Positions 10,240 through 19,425 of a stretch of 64,000 bases of DNA are shown here, one piece after another. Each line of letters starts with the position of its first letter. Positions within the stretch are counted from its first letter, which is position 1. The notes below the pieces were generated by a model that did no database searches, was not told the origin of the DNA, and was given only the letters and a program-made list of their open reading frames with translations. The DNA is from Afipia sp. GTDB lineage: Bacteria > Pseudomonadota > Alphaproteobacteria > Rhizobiales > Xanthobacteraceae. The stretch lies in assembly GCA_017308595.1 (NCBI GenBank), contig JAFKER010000008.1, positions 124,001 through 188,000 on the forward strand, read 5' to 3'. Made by a program: the position numbers and the translations under genes.

Positions 10240-10261
10240 TGAAAGCGATCAGGCGCTTTCA
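10240..10261. terminator. Weak hairpin between convergent genes
   Basis: Perfect 8-bp arms TGAAAGCG and CGCTTTCA with a 6-base loop, overlapping the stop codon of the minus-strand gene. No uridine run on either side, so termination is uncertain. Confidence 0.35.
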
Positions 10262-10444
10262 GCTCTGGTGCGGCCCGCGCATCATTTTCAGCGCACTTTC
10301 CACGTGCCGCCACTCTTTGGCCTGCTCAGCCTTGCCGCTCTCTTCGCATTCAATGGCGCGTTCGGCTGCCTTGGCAATGGCCTGAGGGCCATGTGTTTCC
10401 AGCATTTGCCTTGCATAGGTGTGGATTTCGGTTTCGCGCAACAT
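10259..10444 (-). CDS. Small conserved hypothetical protein (61 aa)
   Basis: A short, mostly helical, charged protein (MLRETEIHTYARQMLETHG, then AIECEESGKAEQAKEW). The ATG at 10444 has AAGGGAGC about 7 bases upstream, which supports this start over longer in-frame extensions into the neighbouring gene. No transmembrane segment, signal or metal motif is visible. It lies 65 bases downstream of the cysteine-cluster gene on the same strand and may be part of the same transcript. The function is unknown. Confidence 0.6.
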   Translation of the reverse strand: MLRETEIHTYARQMLETHGPQAIAKAAERAIECEESGKAEQAKEWRHVESALKMMRGPHQS

Positions 10445-10509
10445 TGTGCGTGCTCCCTTGCTCAGGATCGTTGAAGATATGACGTCCGAGCCAGCGGAAT
10501 CGTTCCGGG

Positions 10510-10836
10510 CTAATCCGTCTCGGGAATGGAACCGGGTGGAAGTTCCCCGAGATTGAATCGCCGCCGCGCCATCAGGCATTCCGGATCGCCCGGCATGCAG
10601 GTGCGGCAAACTTCCGGCCGTATGTCGTAAATTCCGCACGCTGTCGCGGTTCCGACCTTGCCGGTCAGCGCCGTGCAGCGCTCGCCTTCGCAGCGCATAC
10701 CGGACAACCGGTCATTGACGAATTTGGCAGGGATCAGATCGAGCGCAGCGTCGTCTTCTATCGTGAAGCGCGGCCAGTTGCTCGAATAGGAACAGCAGGC
10801 ACCGCAGTTCTGGCAGGGGCTATGGGTTGCCGTCAT
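10510..10836 (-). CDS. YkgJ family cysteine cluster protein
   Basis: A 108-residue protein with an N-terminal CxxCGxCC pattern (Cys8, 11, 14, 15) and further cysteines at about 49, 54, 67, 77, 80 and 87. This is the zinc or iron-sulfur binding signature of the YkgJ/UPF0153 family (Fe-S oxidoreductase-like). The biochemical role of the family is not established. Its start overlaps the end of the WYL regulator gene by 17 bases, so the two are translationally linked. Confidence 0.85.
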   Translation of the reverse strand: MTATHSPCQNCGACCSYSSNWPRFTIEDDAALDLIPAKFVNDRLSGMRCEGERCTALTGKVGTATACGIYDIRPEVCRTCMPGDPECLMARRRFNLGELPPGSIPETD

Positions 10837-11554
10837 GGCATCCGCGCTCCTGCATGTGTTTCTCCTGCATGTGTTTCTCCTGCATGTGTTTCATCCATTT
10901 CACCCGCAAGGCCGCGCGCCGCTCGGGATACTTTTCATCCAGAAACACGGCTTGTGCGATCCGGTCGATGCGGAAGCTGCGAAAGTCTTTTCGCAGTTCG
11001 CACCAGCTTGCCAGATGCAGCACGGTTTCAAGATAACCGATCGCAATCGGCCAGACGGTGCGTTCGGTGTCGCGGCCCTGTTCGTCGCGATAGTGCAGCC
11101 GGACTTTCCTGCTGGCGTAAATATGCGCGCGCAGTTGTGTCATGTCGGTGGTGTCGGCCTCTGCGACCCACTTCGGGCGCGCCCGGCTGGCGGGCTCCAG
11201 TGCCAGCGGCTGCAGCCGTTCAGGGATCGTGTCGACGATCTTGGCGATCAGATCCTGCGCCGCCTTCGCCAGCACGGGGTCGGCCCGCCCGGCCACCCAT
11301 TGCGCGCCGAGGACCGCCGCCTCGATTTCGTCGGGCGTCAGCATCAGCGGCGGCATGTCGAAGCCTTTTTCCAGCACATAACCGGTGCCCGCCTCGCCCC
11401 GGATCGGCACGCGCTGGCCGATCAGGGTGGCGATGTCCCGGTAGATCGTGCGCTTGGAGGTTTCCAGCTCCTTGGCAATGGCTTCGGCGGTCAGCGGTTT
11501 TCGGGTGCGCCGGAGCACCTGGATGATCTGGAACAGCCGGTCGGCGCGCCGCAT
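10820..11554 (-). CDS. YafY-type HTH/WYL domain transcriptional regulator
   Basis: A 244-residue regulator. The N-terminal winged helix-turn-helix (residues 1-60) includes RRADRLFQIIQVLRR and AIAKELETSKRTIYRDIATL. A WYL-type sensor domain follows (about 130-215), with WPIAIGYLETVLHLASWCE at the position that names the family. The ATG at 11554 has GGGAGA 7 bases upstream; longer in-frame extensions lack support. The C-terminus ends in a KHMQE-type tandem repeat produced by three perfect 15-bp DNA repeats at 10847-10891. It is divergent from the Faxc/metaxin-like gene at 11645 across 90 bases, the usual arrangement for a regulator and its target. Confidence 0.88.
   Translation of the reverse strand: MRRADRLFQIIQVLRRTRKPLTAEAIAKELETSKRTIYRDIATLIGQRVPIRGEAGTGYVLEKGFDMPPLMLTPDEIEAAVLGAQWVAGRADPVLAKAAQDLIAKIVDTIPERLQPLALEPASRARPKWVAEADTTDMTQLRAHIYASRKVRLHYRDEQGRDTERTVWPIAIGYLETVLHLASWCELRKDFRSFRIDRIAQAVFLDEKYPERRAALRVKWMKHMQEKHMQEKHMQERGCHDGNP
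10847..10891. repeat. Three perfect 15-bp tandem repeats inside the WYL regulator C-terminus
   Basis: Unit CTCCTGCATGTGTTT repeated exactly at 10847-10861, 10862-10876 and 10877-10891. On the coding strand it encodes KHMQE three times. The length is a multiple of three, so copy-number change would not shift the frame. Confidence 0.95.
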
Positions 11555-11644
11555 TCTTCGGTCTCCCGGGTTGCTGCTGACAGTATGGTGGCAGCAGGGG
11601 GTAGCTAGAAAGCGGCATCTTTTCAACGCGCAAAAGGATGCCCG

Positions 11645-12370
11645 ATGATCACCCTGTATGGATTTGGCCCCGGTTTCGGCCTCCCGGAAATCAGCCCCTA
11701 TGTCACCAAGACCGAGGTTCAGCTCAAGATGATGGGACTGCATTACGTCAAGCAGCAGGCGATGCCGGACAATTCACCCAAGGGGCAGCTTCCCTTTATC
11801 GACGACGGCGAAGTGGTGGCGGACTCCACCTTCATCCGCCGGCATCTGGAGCGGAAGCATGACTTCGATCTCGATGCCGGTCTCGACGAGCGTCAGCGTG
11901 CCGAAGCCTGGGCCATCGAACGGATGATCGAAAATCACTTCAACTGGGCCTTCACCTATACCCGCTGGATGATGCCGGAGAATTTCGCCAAGGGTCCCGC
12001 GCATTTCTTCGATGGCGCGCCTGAGACCGTCCGCGATGCAGTGCGCGAGGATGTGCTGCGCCGGGTCGGCGAAAGCATGCGGATCGGCGGATTGGGGCGC
12101 CATACGCCGCAGGAGATCACCGAGCTTGGCACCCGCTCGCTGTCCGCGCTGTCGATGCTGCTCGGCTGGAAGCCGTATCTGATGGGCGACAAGCCCTGCG
12201 GCACCGATGCGATTGCGTTTGCGTCGCTCGCCGGATTGATGACGTCGTTTTTCGACTCGCCGCTGCGTGCGCGCGCGCTGGAGTTCGCCAATCTCGTGAC
12301 CTATGTCGACCGAATGATGGCGCGATACTATCCGGAACATGAGTGGCAGCAGCTGCAGGTCGCGGCGTAA
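11645..12370 (+). CDS. Glutathione S-transferase-like protein (metaxin/Faxc type)
   Basis: A 241-residue two-domain GST-fold protein. The N-terminal thioredoxin-like part (MITLYGFGPGFGLPEISPYVTK) lacks a clear catalytic Ser/Cys/Tyr of classical GSTs. The C-terminal helical part resembles the metaxin / failed-axon-connections group (GLGRHTPQEITELG, then KPYLMGDKPCGTDAIAFA). Enzyme activity is unproven for many such proteins. AAAGGA precedes the ATG. It is divergent from the WYL regulator, which probably controls it. Confidence 0.85.
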   Translation: MITLYGFGPGFGLPEISPYVTKTEVQLKMMGLHYVKQQAMPDNSPKGQLPFIDDGEVVADSTFIRRHLERKHDFDLDAGLDERQRAEAWAIERMIENHFNWAFTYTRWMMPENFAKGPAHFFDGAPETVRDAVREDVLRRVGESMRIGGLGRHTPQEITELGTRSLSALSMLLGWKPYLMGDKPCGTDAIAFASLAGLMTSFFDSPLRARALEFANLVTYVDRMMARYYPEHEWQQLQVAA

Positions 12371-12377
12371 CCCGATC

Positions 12378-12454
12378 GTCATTGCGAGGAGCGCTTGTGA
12401 CGAAGCAATCCATACTTTTCAAAAAGTGGATTGCTTCGCTTCGCTCGCAATGAC
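12378..12454. repeat. Palindromic extragenic repeat, family A (cleanest copy)
   Basis: GTCATTGCGAGGAGCG ... GACGAAGCAATCC faces GGATTGCTTCGCTTCGCTCGCAATGAC. The two halves are nearly exact inverted copies around a short AT-rich loop, so it could act as a bidirectional terminator between convergent genes. Confidence 0.85.
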
Positions 12455-12459
12455 GAATT

Positions 12460-13083
12460 TTAATTTGCGGGCTTCTGCTTCAGCTGCGCTACTTCAGCCT
12501 CGAGTTCCGCAATACGCGCGTCGCGGGCAGCGATGGCGGCGGCAACGTCCGCCGCATCGAACTTCAGCGGAATATGCTGCGGGCAATTGCTGTCCCAGGC
12601 CTTGATCTTGAACAGGATCGTCTGCTCGGGCCTTGCCTTGTAATCCTTCGGCATCAAGGCTGTCGTCAGCGCCTGATCGTCTTCGATCACGCGGGCTTCG
12701 CCCCAGATCTTGATGCGGCGGCGATTCACATAATCGATCAGGAAAATATACGCCTTGGGGTTCTCGCTGAGATTGCCCTGCGTGATGTATTGCCGATTTC
12801 CCTTGTAGTCCGCGAACGCGAGCGTGGTCCTGTCGAGCACTTTGATGAAGCCCGCCGGCCCGCCGCGATGCTGAATGTACGGCTGGCCGTCTGCCGTCGC
12901 CGTCGCCAGAAAGAAACTGGTCTGCTCGCTGATAAAGGCCGCAAGCGCCGCATCGATCTCGGTGCGCCAGCCGCCACCTTCTTCCATGTGTGCGTAGCCG
13001 CCGCGCGATCCCTTGCGGGTCTGGATCGCTTTGACGGCGGGCGTAAAGCCGATGTCGCTGGAGGCTGCAAACTCCCTGTTCAT
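12460..13083 (-). CDS. Pyridoxamine 5'-phosphate oxidase-fold flavin protein
   Basis: A 207-residue protein of the PNPOx-like split-barrel fold. Key segments are FISEQTSFFLATATADGQPYIQHRGGPAGF (residues about 46-75), ADYKGNRQYITQGNLSENP and RIKIWGEARVIE, which bind flavin or F420 in the family. The C-terminus (from about 178) is an Ala/Glu-rich coiled coil (IAARDARIAELEAEVAQL). The ATG at 13083 follows AGGAGAGG. It lies just downstream of, and in the same direction as, the AhpD-like gene, so the two may share a transcript. The substrate is unknown. Confidence 0.85.
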   Translation of the reverse strand: MNREFAASSDIGFTPAVKAIQTRKGSRGGYAHMEEGGGWRTEIDAALAAFISEQTSFFLATATADGQPYIQHRGGPAGFIKVLDRTTLAFADYKGNRQYITQGNLSENPKAYIFLIDYVNRRRIKIWGEARVIEDDQALTTALMPKDYKARPEQTILFKIKAWDSNCPQHIPLKFDAADVAAAIAARDARIAELEAEVAQLKQKPAN

Positions 13084-13181
13084 CTCACACCTCTCCTGGT
13101 CCCTCGGGACAAGCTCCGGTGTCGTCGGAAAGCAGCGTGAAACAGGCCGGGACGACATCCGGCCTGTTCCGGTCGCTCAGG

Positions 13182-13736
13182 TCATGCCGCCGCGCGAGGC
13201 GGGGACACCGCCGGAAAGTCGATATCCGTTTGAACCGTCTCGTTGAGATAGTTCGTGAAGGTATTGAGCGCGACATGAGCAATGATTTCGATGATCTGTG
13301 CGTCGGTATATCCCGCCTGCTGGACATCGCGGATCGCATCGGCATCCACATGGCCGCGCTTCTGCGTCACCAGAACGGCAAAGCGGACAGCGGCGTCCGC
13401 TCGTGCGTCGGTCGAGCCTCCATCGCGGTTGGTCAGAATTTCCTCGTCGCTGAGTTTGGCGAGGTTCTTGCCGAGATAAGTATGGGCCGCGAGACAGTAG
13501 TTGCAGCCATTTGCCTCCGCGACCGCCAGCGCGATCCGGTTGCGGGTTTTGAGGTCGAGAGAGCCTTTGCCGAGCGCGCCGTGCAGACCAAGGAAGCCTT
13601 CCAGCCCGGCGGGACTGACGCCGATCAGCCGGAAAAGGTTCGGTACACTCCCGAGCTGTTTGTGGACGGCATCCAGAAGCGGCTGCGAGGCACCGGGCGA
13701 AGCTGCAACGGAAGGAGGAATCGAGATCAGGGACAT
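13182..13736 (-). CDS. AhpD-like / carboxymuconolactone decarboxylase family peroxidase
   Basis: A 184-residue all-helical protein of the CMD/AhpD family. The signature EANGCNYCLAAHTYLGK (around residue 75) carries the CxxC plus downstream histidine needed for thiol-dependent peroxide or organic hydroperoxide reduction. The ATG at 13736 has AAAGGATG just upstream. It is divergent from the LysR gene at 13856, with a perfect inverted repeat in the 120-base gap. This implies LysR control, possibly in response to oxidants. Antioxidant function is inferred from the motif. Confidence 0.88.
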   Translation of the reverse strand: MSLISIPPSVAASPGASQPLLDAVHKQLGSVPNLFRLIGVSPAGLEGFLGLHGALGKGSLDLKTRNRIALAVAEANGCNYCLAAHTYLGKNLAKLSDEEILTNRDGGSTDARADAAVRFAVLVTQKRGHVDADAIRDVQQAGYTDAQIIEIIAHVALNTFTNYLNETVQTDIDFPAVSPPRAAA

Positions 13737-13826
13737 GGGATCATCCTTTTGGAAGGTTGGGTGAACGGGAAACACGCCCCTGATATGCGGTGTGTCGGTA
13801 TTCGTAACAATTTGGATAATTGACAG

Positions 13827-13847
13827 TTCATAATTGCAGGTTATGAA
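13827..13847. promoter_or_regulatory. Perfect inverted repeat, candidate LysR-type operator
   Basis: TTCATAA-TTGCAGG-TTATGAA, 7-bp perfect arms with a 7-base centre. It also satisfies the T-N11-A pattern of LysR-family sites (13831-13843). It sits 9 bases before the LysR start and about 90 bases from the divergent AhpD-like start, consistent with autoregulation. Confidence 0.6.
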
Positions 13848-13855
13848 ATAATGCG

Positions 13856-14761
13856 ATGGACCGGATCGACGCCATGCGCGCCTTCGTTTCCGTGGCGGAT
13901 CTTCAAGGGTTCGCGCCGGCCGCGCGCAAGCTTGGCCTTTCGGCCTCGGCGGTGACGCGGCTGATCGCCGGTCTGGAAAATCATCTCGGCGCGCGGCTGC
14001 TTCAGCGCACCACGCGCTCGGTGACGCTGACGGATGTCGGCGCGCGCTATCTGGAGCGGGCACGGCGGATTCTCGGCGATCTTGAGGAAGCGGAAGACTC
14101 CGTTCAGGCGGAGCGCAGCCGCCCGTCCGGCCGGCTTGTCGTATCAGCGCCGCAGATGTTCGGGCGGCTCCATGTCGGGCCGGTGATGTCCGCTTATCTG
14201 AAACAATATCCCGAGGTCAGCGCCGAACTGCGGCTGTCGGACCGGATGGTCAATCTGGTGGATGAAGGCATCGACCTTGCGGTGCGCATCGGGCATCTGT
14301 CGGATTCCAGCGTCGTCGCCCGCGCCGTCGGCGACATGCGGCGGGTGGTGGTGGCTTCGCCAGGTTATCTGAAGGCGCGCGGCACGCCGCAAAGGCCCTC
14401 TGATCTTGCAGGCCATGAGGTCATTCAGTTCGTGGGTACAGGTTTGCTGTCCGAGTGGCGCTTTATCGAAAACGGCCGCGAGATTCGCGTGCCTGTCACA
14501 TCGCGCTTCGCAACCAACAGCACCGATGCGGCGGTTCTGCATGCCGCGCAGGGCGGCGGGCTGATCAATGTGCTGGCCTATCAGGTCGGAGATCAGATCG
14601 AAGCGGGGCAACTCAAAATCGTGCTGGCAAAGTACGAACTGCCGCCGATGCCGATACATCTTGTGTATCCAACATCGCGATTGTTGTCCGCGAAGGTTCG
14701 CGCCTTCATCGATCTTGTGGTGGCGCAGACCGGTTGGCGCTTCGGGACCAGACAAAGATAG
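13856..14761 (+). CDS. LysR family transcriptional regulator
   Basis: A 301-residue regulator. The winged HTH covers residues 1-60 (MDRIDAMRAFVSVADLQGFA, then KLGLSASAVTRLIAGLENHLG), and the rest is the periplasmic-binding-protein-like effector domain (about 90-295). It has the usual family length. The sequence is of the subgroup that often controls a divergent oxidoreductase or drug/redox gene. The neighbour is the AhpD-like gene at 13736, and a palindromic operator candidate lies between them. The effector is unknown. Confidence 0.9.
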   Translation: MDRIDAMRAFVSVADLQGFAPAARKLGLSASAVTRLIAGLENHLGARLLQRTTRSVTLTDVGARYLERARRILGDLEEAEDSVQAERSRPSGRLVVSAPQMFGRLHVGPVMSAYLKQYPEVSAELRLSDRMVNLVDEGIDLAVRIGHLSDSSVVARAVGDMRRVVVASPGYLKARGTPQRPSDLAGHEVIQFVGTGLLSEWRFIENGREIRVPVTSRFATNSTDAAVLHAAQGGGLINVLAYQVGDQIEAGQLKIVLAKYELPPMPIHLVYPTSRLLSAKVRAFIDLVVAQTGWRFGTRQR

Positions 14762-14767
14762 ACCGCA

Positions 14768-15208
14768 TCACGGTTTCTTCCGCAGCGCCTTGAAGGTCGC
14801 GTTTGCACGGGCGCAAGGCTCGCCATCGGCAGTCACGAAACACTGCGCGAAAAAGATCGAGTTGCCCGGCTTCACGAATGTGGTGTCGATCTGAAGCCAT
14901 TGTCCGAGAGTGGCGGAGCCGAGGTAATCGACCGAGAGATTTACGGTGATGAGGCCTTGGGTGACACCCCTGTCCACCTTGAGACCGCAACTCAATCCCA
15001 TGGCGTTGTCGGCCAGCGCGGCAATCAGTCCACCATGAACCAGTCCCCTCGAATTGGTGTGCGGGGTTGCCAGCCGGATTCCAAGAATGAAAGCATCCGG
15101 CGTGATCTTGGCGTAGATCGGCTCCCATGGCTCGGTGAGCGGACTTCGCCGCGGGTGACGTGCGAAGCCTTCGGGAATGCTTGCGTCGATCGCTTCGGAT
15201 GGTGTCAT
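14768..15208 (-). CDS. PaaI family thioesterase (hotdog fold)
   Basis: A 146-residue hotdog-fold thioesterase. The signature HTNSRGLVHGGLIAALADNAMG is visible: the asparagine, HGG and acidic Asp of the active site are all present (about residues 65-85). Such enzymes hydrolyse acyl- or aryl-CoA thioesters to release trapped CoA. The ATG at 15208 gives the usual family length; a longer in-frame extension adds 27 residues with no homology. It is convergent with the LysR gene. The nearby aromatic and fatty-acid pathways make a CoA-salvage role plausible. Confidence 0.85.
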   Translation of the reverse strand: MTPSEAIDASIPEGFARHPRRSPLTEPWEPIYAKITPDAFILGIRLATPHTNSRGLVHGGLIAALADNAMGLSCGLKVDRGVTQGLITVNLSVDYLGSATLGQWLQIDTTFVKPGNSIFFAQCFVTADGEPCARANATFKALRKKP

Positions 15209-15376
15209 CGTAATTCTTTCGAATGATGTGCGATATGGCTGAGTTGCCGCATCATAGAGCGCGGGCTCTGCGCGATCATTCGAAATCAAGTTTGAAACAG
15301 GGCGTTGCTGTACGTTTGAAACGGCTGCGAAGTGAACTTAATTCACGCGTGCTCGCACGCGCTTCTGCGATTCAGT

Positions 15377-16861
<1,485 letters not shown>

Positions 16862-18010
16862 ATGAAGAAGCTAACCTGGACCGCCGTTGTACTGGCGGCT
16901 TCCGTCACGTTGCCGGTGTCCCTGGCTGCAGCGCAGGACATCACCATCGGCGTCAGCGTCAGCACCACCGGCCCTGCGGCTGCGCTCGGTATCCCCGAGA
17001 AGAACGCGCTCGAATTCGTGCCGACCGAAATCGGCGGCGCCAAGATCAAGACCATCGTGCTGGATGACGCCGGCGATCCGACTGCGGCCACCACCAATGC
17101 CCGCCGGTTCGTCACCGAGTCCAACGCCGACATCATCATCGGCTCGTCGACCACCCCGCCGTCGATCGCGATTTCGACCGTCGCCAACGAAGTCGGCGTG
17201 CCGCAGTTCAGCCTCGCGCCGCTGCCGATCACTCCGGCTCGCGAGAAGTGGACCGCCGTGATGCCGCAGCCGGTGCCGATCATGGGCAAGGTGCTCTACG
17301 AGCACATGAAGAAGAACAACATCAAGACCGTCGGCTATATCGGCTTCTCCGACTCCTACGGCGATCTCTGGCTGAACGATCTGAAGACCCAGACTGGCGC
17401 CATGGGCGGCATTACCGTTGTTGCGGAAGAGCGCTATGCGCGTCCCGACACCTCGGTGGCGGGTCAGGTGCTGAAACTGGTCGCGGCCAATCCGGACGCG
17501 ATCCTGATCGGCGCATCGGGCACCGGCGCGGCGTTGCCGCAGTCGGCCCTGCGTGAGCGTGGTTACAAGGGCCTGATCTATCAGACCCACGGTGCGGCGG
17601 CGATGGACTTCATCCGCATTGCCGGTCCGTCGGCGGAAGGCGTTATCATGGCTGCCGGTCCGGTGATGGCTCCGGAAGGCCAGCCCGACAGCGCGCTGAC
17701 CAAGAAGCCCGGTCTTGCGCTGAACGAAGCCTATGAAAAGAAGTATGGCGCCAACACCCGCAGCCAGTTCGCGGGCCATATGTATGACGCGTTCGAAGTT
17801 CTCAAGCGCGTCGTGCCGGTGGCGTTGAAGACCGCGAAGCCGGGCACGCCTGAATTCCGCGAAGCGATCCGCAAGGCGCTGCTGAGCGAGAAGGAAATCG
17901 CGGCGAGCCAGGGCGTCTACAACTTCACCGAGACCAACCGCTTCGGAACCGACGATCGTTCGCGTATTCTTCTCACGGTGAAGAACGGCAAGTACGAAGT
18001 CGTGAAGTAA
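16862..18010 (+). CDS. Liv-type ABC transporter periplasmic binding protein (possible aromatic-acid binder)
   Basis: A 382-residue type I periplasmic binding protein. The signal peptide occupies residues 1-24 (KKLTWTAVVLAASVTLPVSLAAAQ). The mature part begins DITIGVSVSTTGPAAALG, the standard leucine/isoleucine/valine-binding fold, with the GYIGFSDSYGDLWLND hinge region. GAGGGAGGA precedes the ATG. It has no permease gene directly beside it. A Liv transporter lacking its own binding protein lies 1.4 kb away (19426-22963, opposite strand). Divergence from pobA suggests 4-hydroxybenzoate or a related acid as ligand, which is inference. A strong terminator follows. Confidence 0.88.
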   Translation: MKKLTWTAVVLAASVTLPVSLAAAQDITIGVSVSTTGPAAALGIPEKNALEFVPTEIGGAKIKTIVLDDAGDPTAATTNARRFVTESNADIIIGSSTTPPSIAISTVANEVGVPQFSLAPLPITPAREKWTAVMPQPVPIMGKVLYEHMKKNNIKTVGYIGFSDSYGDLWLNDLKTQTGAMGGITVVAEERYARPDTSVAGQVLKLVAANPDAILIGASGTGAALPQSALRERGYKGLIYQTHGAAAMDFIRIAGPSAEGVIMAAGPVMAPEGQPDSALTKKPGLALNEAYEKKYGANTRSQFAGHMYDAFEVLKRVVPVALKTAKPGTPEFREAIRKALLSEKEIAASQGVYNFTETNRFGTDDRSRILLTVKNGKYEVVK

Positions 18011-18034
18011 CACTCTTCAACGAGCTATTGAGTG

Positions 18035-18065
18035 AAATGCCCGGCCTCGCGCCGGGCATTTTTTT
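18035..18065 (+). terminator. Rho-independent terminator of the binding-protein gene
   Basis: ATGCCCGGC and GCCGGGCAT arms with a short loop, followed directly by a run of seven or more T. Confidence 0.9.
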
Positions 18066-18070
18066 ACGCC

Positions 18071-18167
18071 GTCGTTGCGAGGAGCCATTCGCGCGGTTGC
18101 GCACATCTTCGGCGCGCCATGGCGGCGAAGCGATCCGTTTTCCTTGAGCGTGGATTGCTCCGCTTCG
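18071..18167. repeat. Palindromic extragenic repeat, family A (variant)
   Basis: Begins GTCGTTGCGAGGAGCC and contains GGCGAAGCGATCCG facing GGATTGCTCCGCTTCG. It lies between convergent genes, directly after the terminator. Confidence 0.6.
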
Positions 18168-19181
18168 TTAGCCCGCCGCCAAGCCAACGACCGCAATGCC
18201 GCCGGACCTGCCGCGAATGTCGCGCACGCCTAGATCGTGCAGCGGCACCGGCGATGCGGTCTTGAATTGCTCGATCGCGGCGCGCGACGCGACGAAGCCG
18301 CCGTCCACATTGCGGCTGAGTTCTTCGAGCCGCGCGGCGGTGTTCATGACGTCGCCGTTGAAGACGATGGCGCGCTTGATGTCTCCGATTTCACCGATAA
18401 TGACGGGGCCGAAATGCAGGCTGCCGCGAATCCGCGGAGCGATGCCGAACTCCGCTTCGAACCGGCCTTGAAGCTTCTGCAGAATATCGCGCATGGCCAG
18501 AAAGCAGCGCAGCGGCCGGCAATCCACCGCGCCGGAGGCTTCCGACCAGGTCACGATGATCTCGTCTCCCACATAGTTCAGGACTTCGCCGCGGCAATCG
18601 ATGATCGGTCCCGTCAGGCTGCGGAAGGTCTGGTCAAGAAAACGATGGATGCCGAGGCCTCCGAGACGCTCGGCAAGGGTTGTCGAGCCAGCAATGTCGA
18701 CAAACAGGACGAACCGGCTTTCTTCAGCGGGCGTGTGGTAACGTCCGGTGATGAGATGAAGAAACGCACGGGGGCCGATGATGTTGGTGATCGCGAACAG
18801 CAGGTTTAGCGCCACGGCAAACACCGCCGAGAAAATAATGGGTGCCCAGGTGTCCTGATTGGGATCGGGAGTCAGGCCCGCGATCCGCACGCCGAGATCG
18901 AAATATTGTACAGGAATGATCACGGCCGCATAAAACGCGCTGCGGATGGCAAGGCTTGCGGTGAAGGGCAGGCTTCCCAGCCAGTCCCGCAGCGGACCTG
19001 ACGAGGCGAGAAGTTCGAACGTGCCGATCGCGCCGCTGATCAGAACGCCGTAGATGATGCCGATCAGAATTTGCTGCGGCATAAACCCGGCATGTGCAGT
19101 CACAAAGATAAGTCCGCCAAGCGCCCCGGCTGTCAGAATTGCCGCGAAAAAACGCAGATTTCGCTGTGACCGCGCATCCAT
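18168..19181 (-). CDS. Membrane class III adenylate/guanylate cyclase
   Basis: A 337-residue protein with about four hydrophobic segments in residues 10-145 and a cytoplasmic class III cyclase domain from about 157. Metal-binding Asp162 (LFVDIAGST) and Asp206 (YVGDEIIV) are present, as are Asn280 and Arg284 in GDVMNTAARLEEL. The catalytic set for making cAMP or cGMP from NTP therefore looks intact. Substrate choice between ATP and GTP is not clear from the residues I can align. The N-terminal membrane domain may sense a signal. It lies between the orphan binding protein and the Liv transporter genes. Confidence 0.88.
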   Translation of the reverse strand: MDARSQRNLRFFAAILTAGALGGLIFVTAHAGFMPQQILIGIIYGVLISGAIGTFELLASSGPLRDWLGSLPFTASLAIRSAFYAAVIIPVQYFDLGVRIAGLTPDPNQDTWAPIIFSAVFAVALNLLFAITNIIGPRAFLHLITGRYHTPAEESRFVLFVDIAGSTTLAERLGGLGIHRFLDQTFRSLTGPIIDCRGEVLNYVGDEIIVTWSEASGAVDCRPLRCFLAMRDILQKLQGRFEAEFGIAPRIRGSLHFGPVIIGEIGDIKRAIVFNGDVMNTAARLEELSRNVDGGFVASRAAIEQFKTASPVPLHDLGVRDIRGRSGGIAVVGLAAG

Positions 19182-19275
19182 GACCGATGTGCCCCCGCAC
19201 GTAGACGTTACGGGCGGGAGTATCGGTCAGAGACTGCCGATCCACAACACATGGACCACACCACGCACATACGAT

Positions 19276-19395
19276 GTCGTTCCGGCGAAGGCCGGGGCTC
19301 ATACTCCCTGTCGGTGCCATTTATGCGGGATGGCGAATACCGCGCCTTGAAACGCTGGATTGGTGGTCATGGCGCCCGAGCTTTGCCGGGACGAC
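19276..19395. repeat. Palindromic extragenic repeat, family F (GTCGTTCCGG type)
   Basis: Begins GTCGTTCCGGCGAAGGCCGG and ends CTTTGCCGGGACGAC, inverted at the ends. The middle includes ACTCCCTGTCGGTG. Fills the gap between the cyclase gene and livF. Confidence 0.65.
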
Positions 19396-19425
19396 CGGAT
19401 AGGGCCGCATCCGGCGCCGAAGCAC

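Noticed and set aside
10847-10891. CRISPR-like direct repeats
   Set aside because: Units are 15 bp with no spacers, lie within a coding sequence and have no cas genes nearby.
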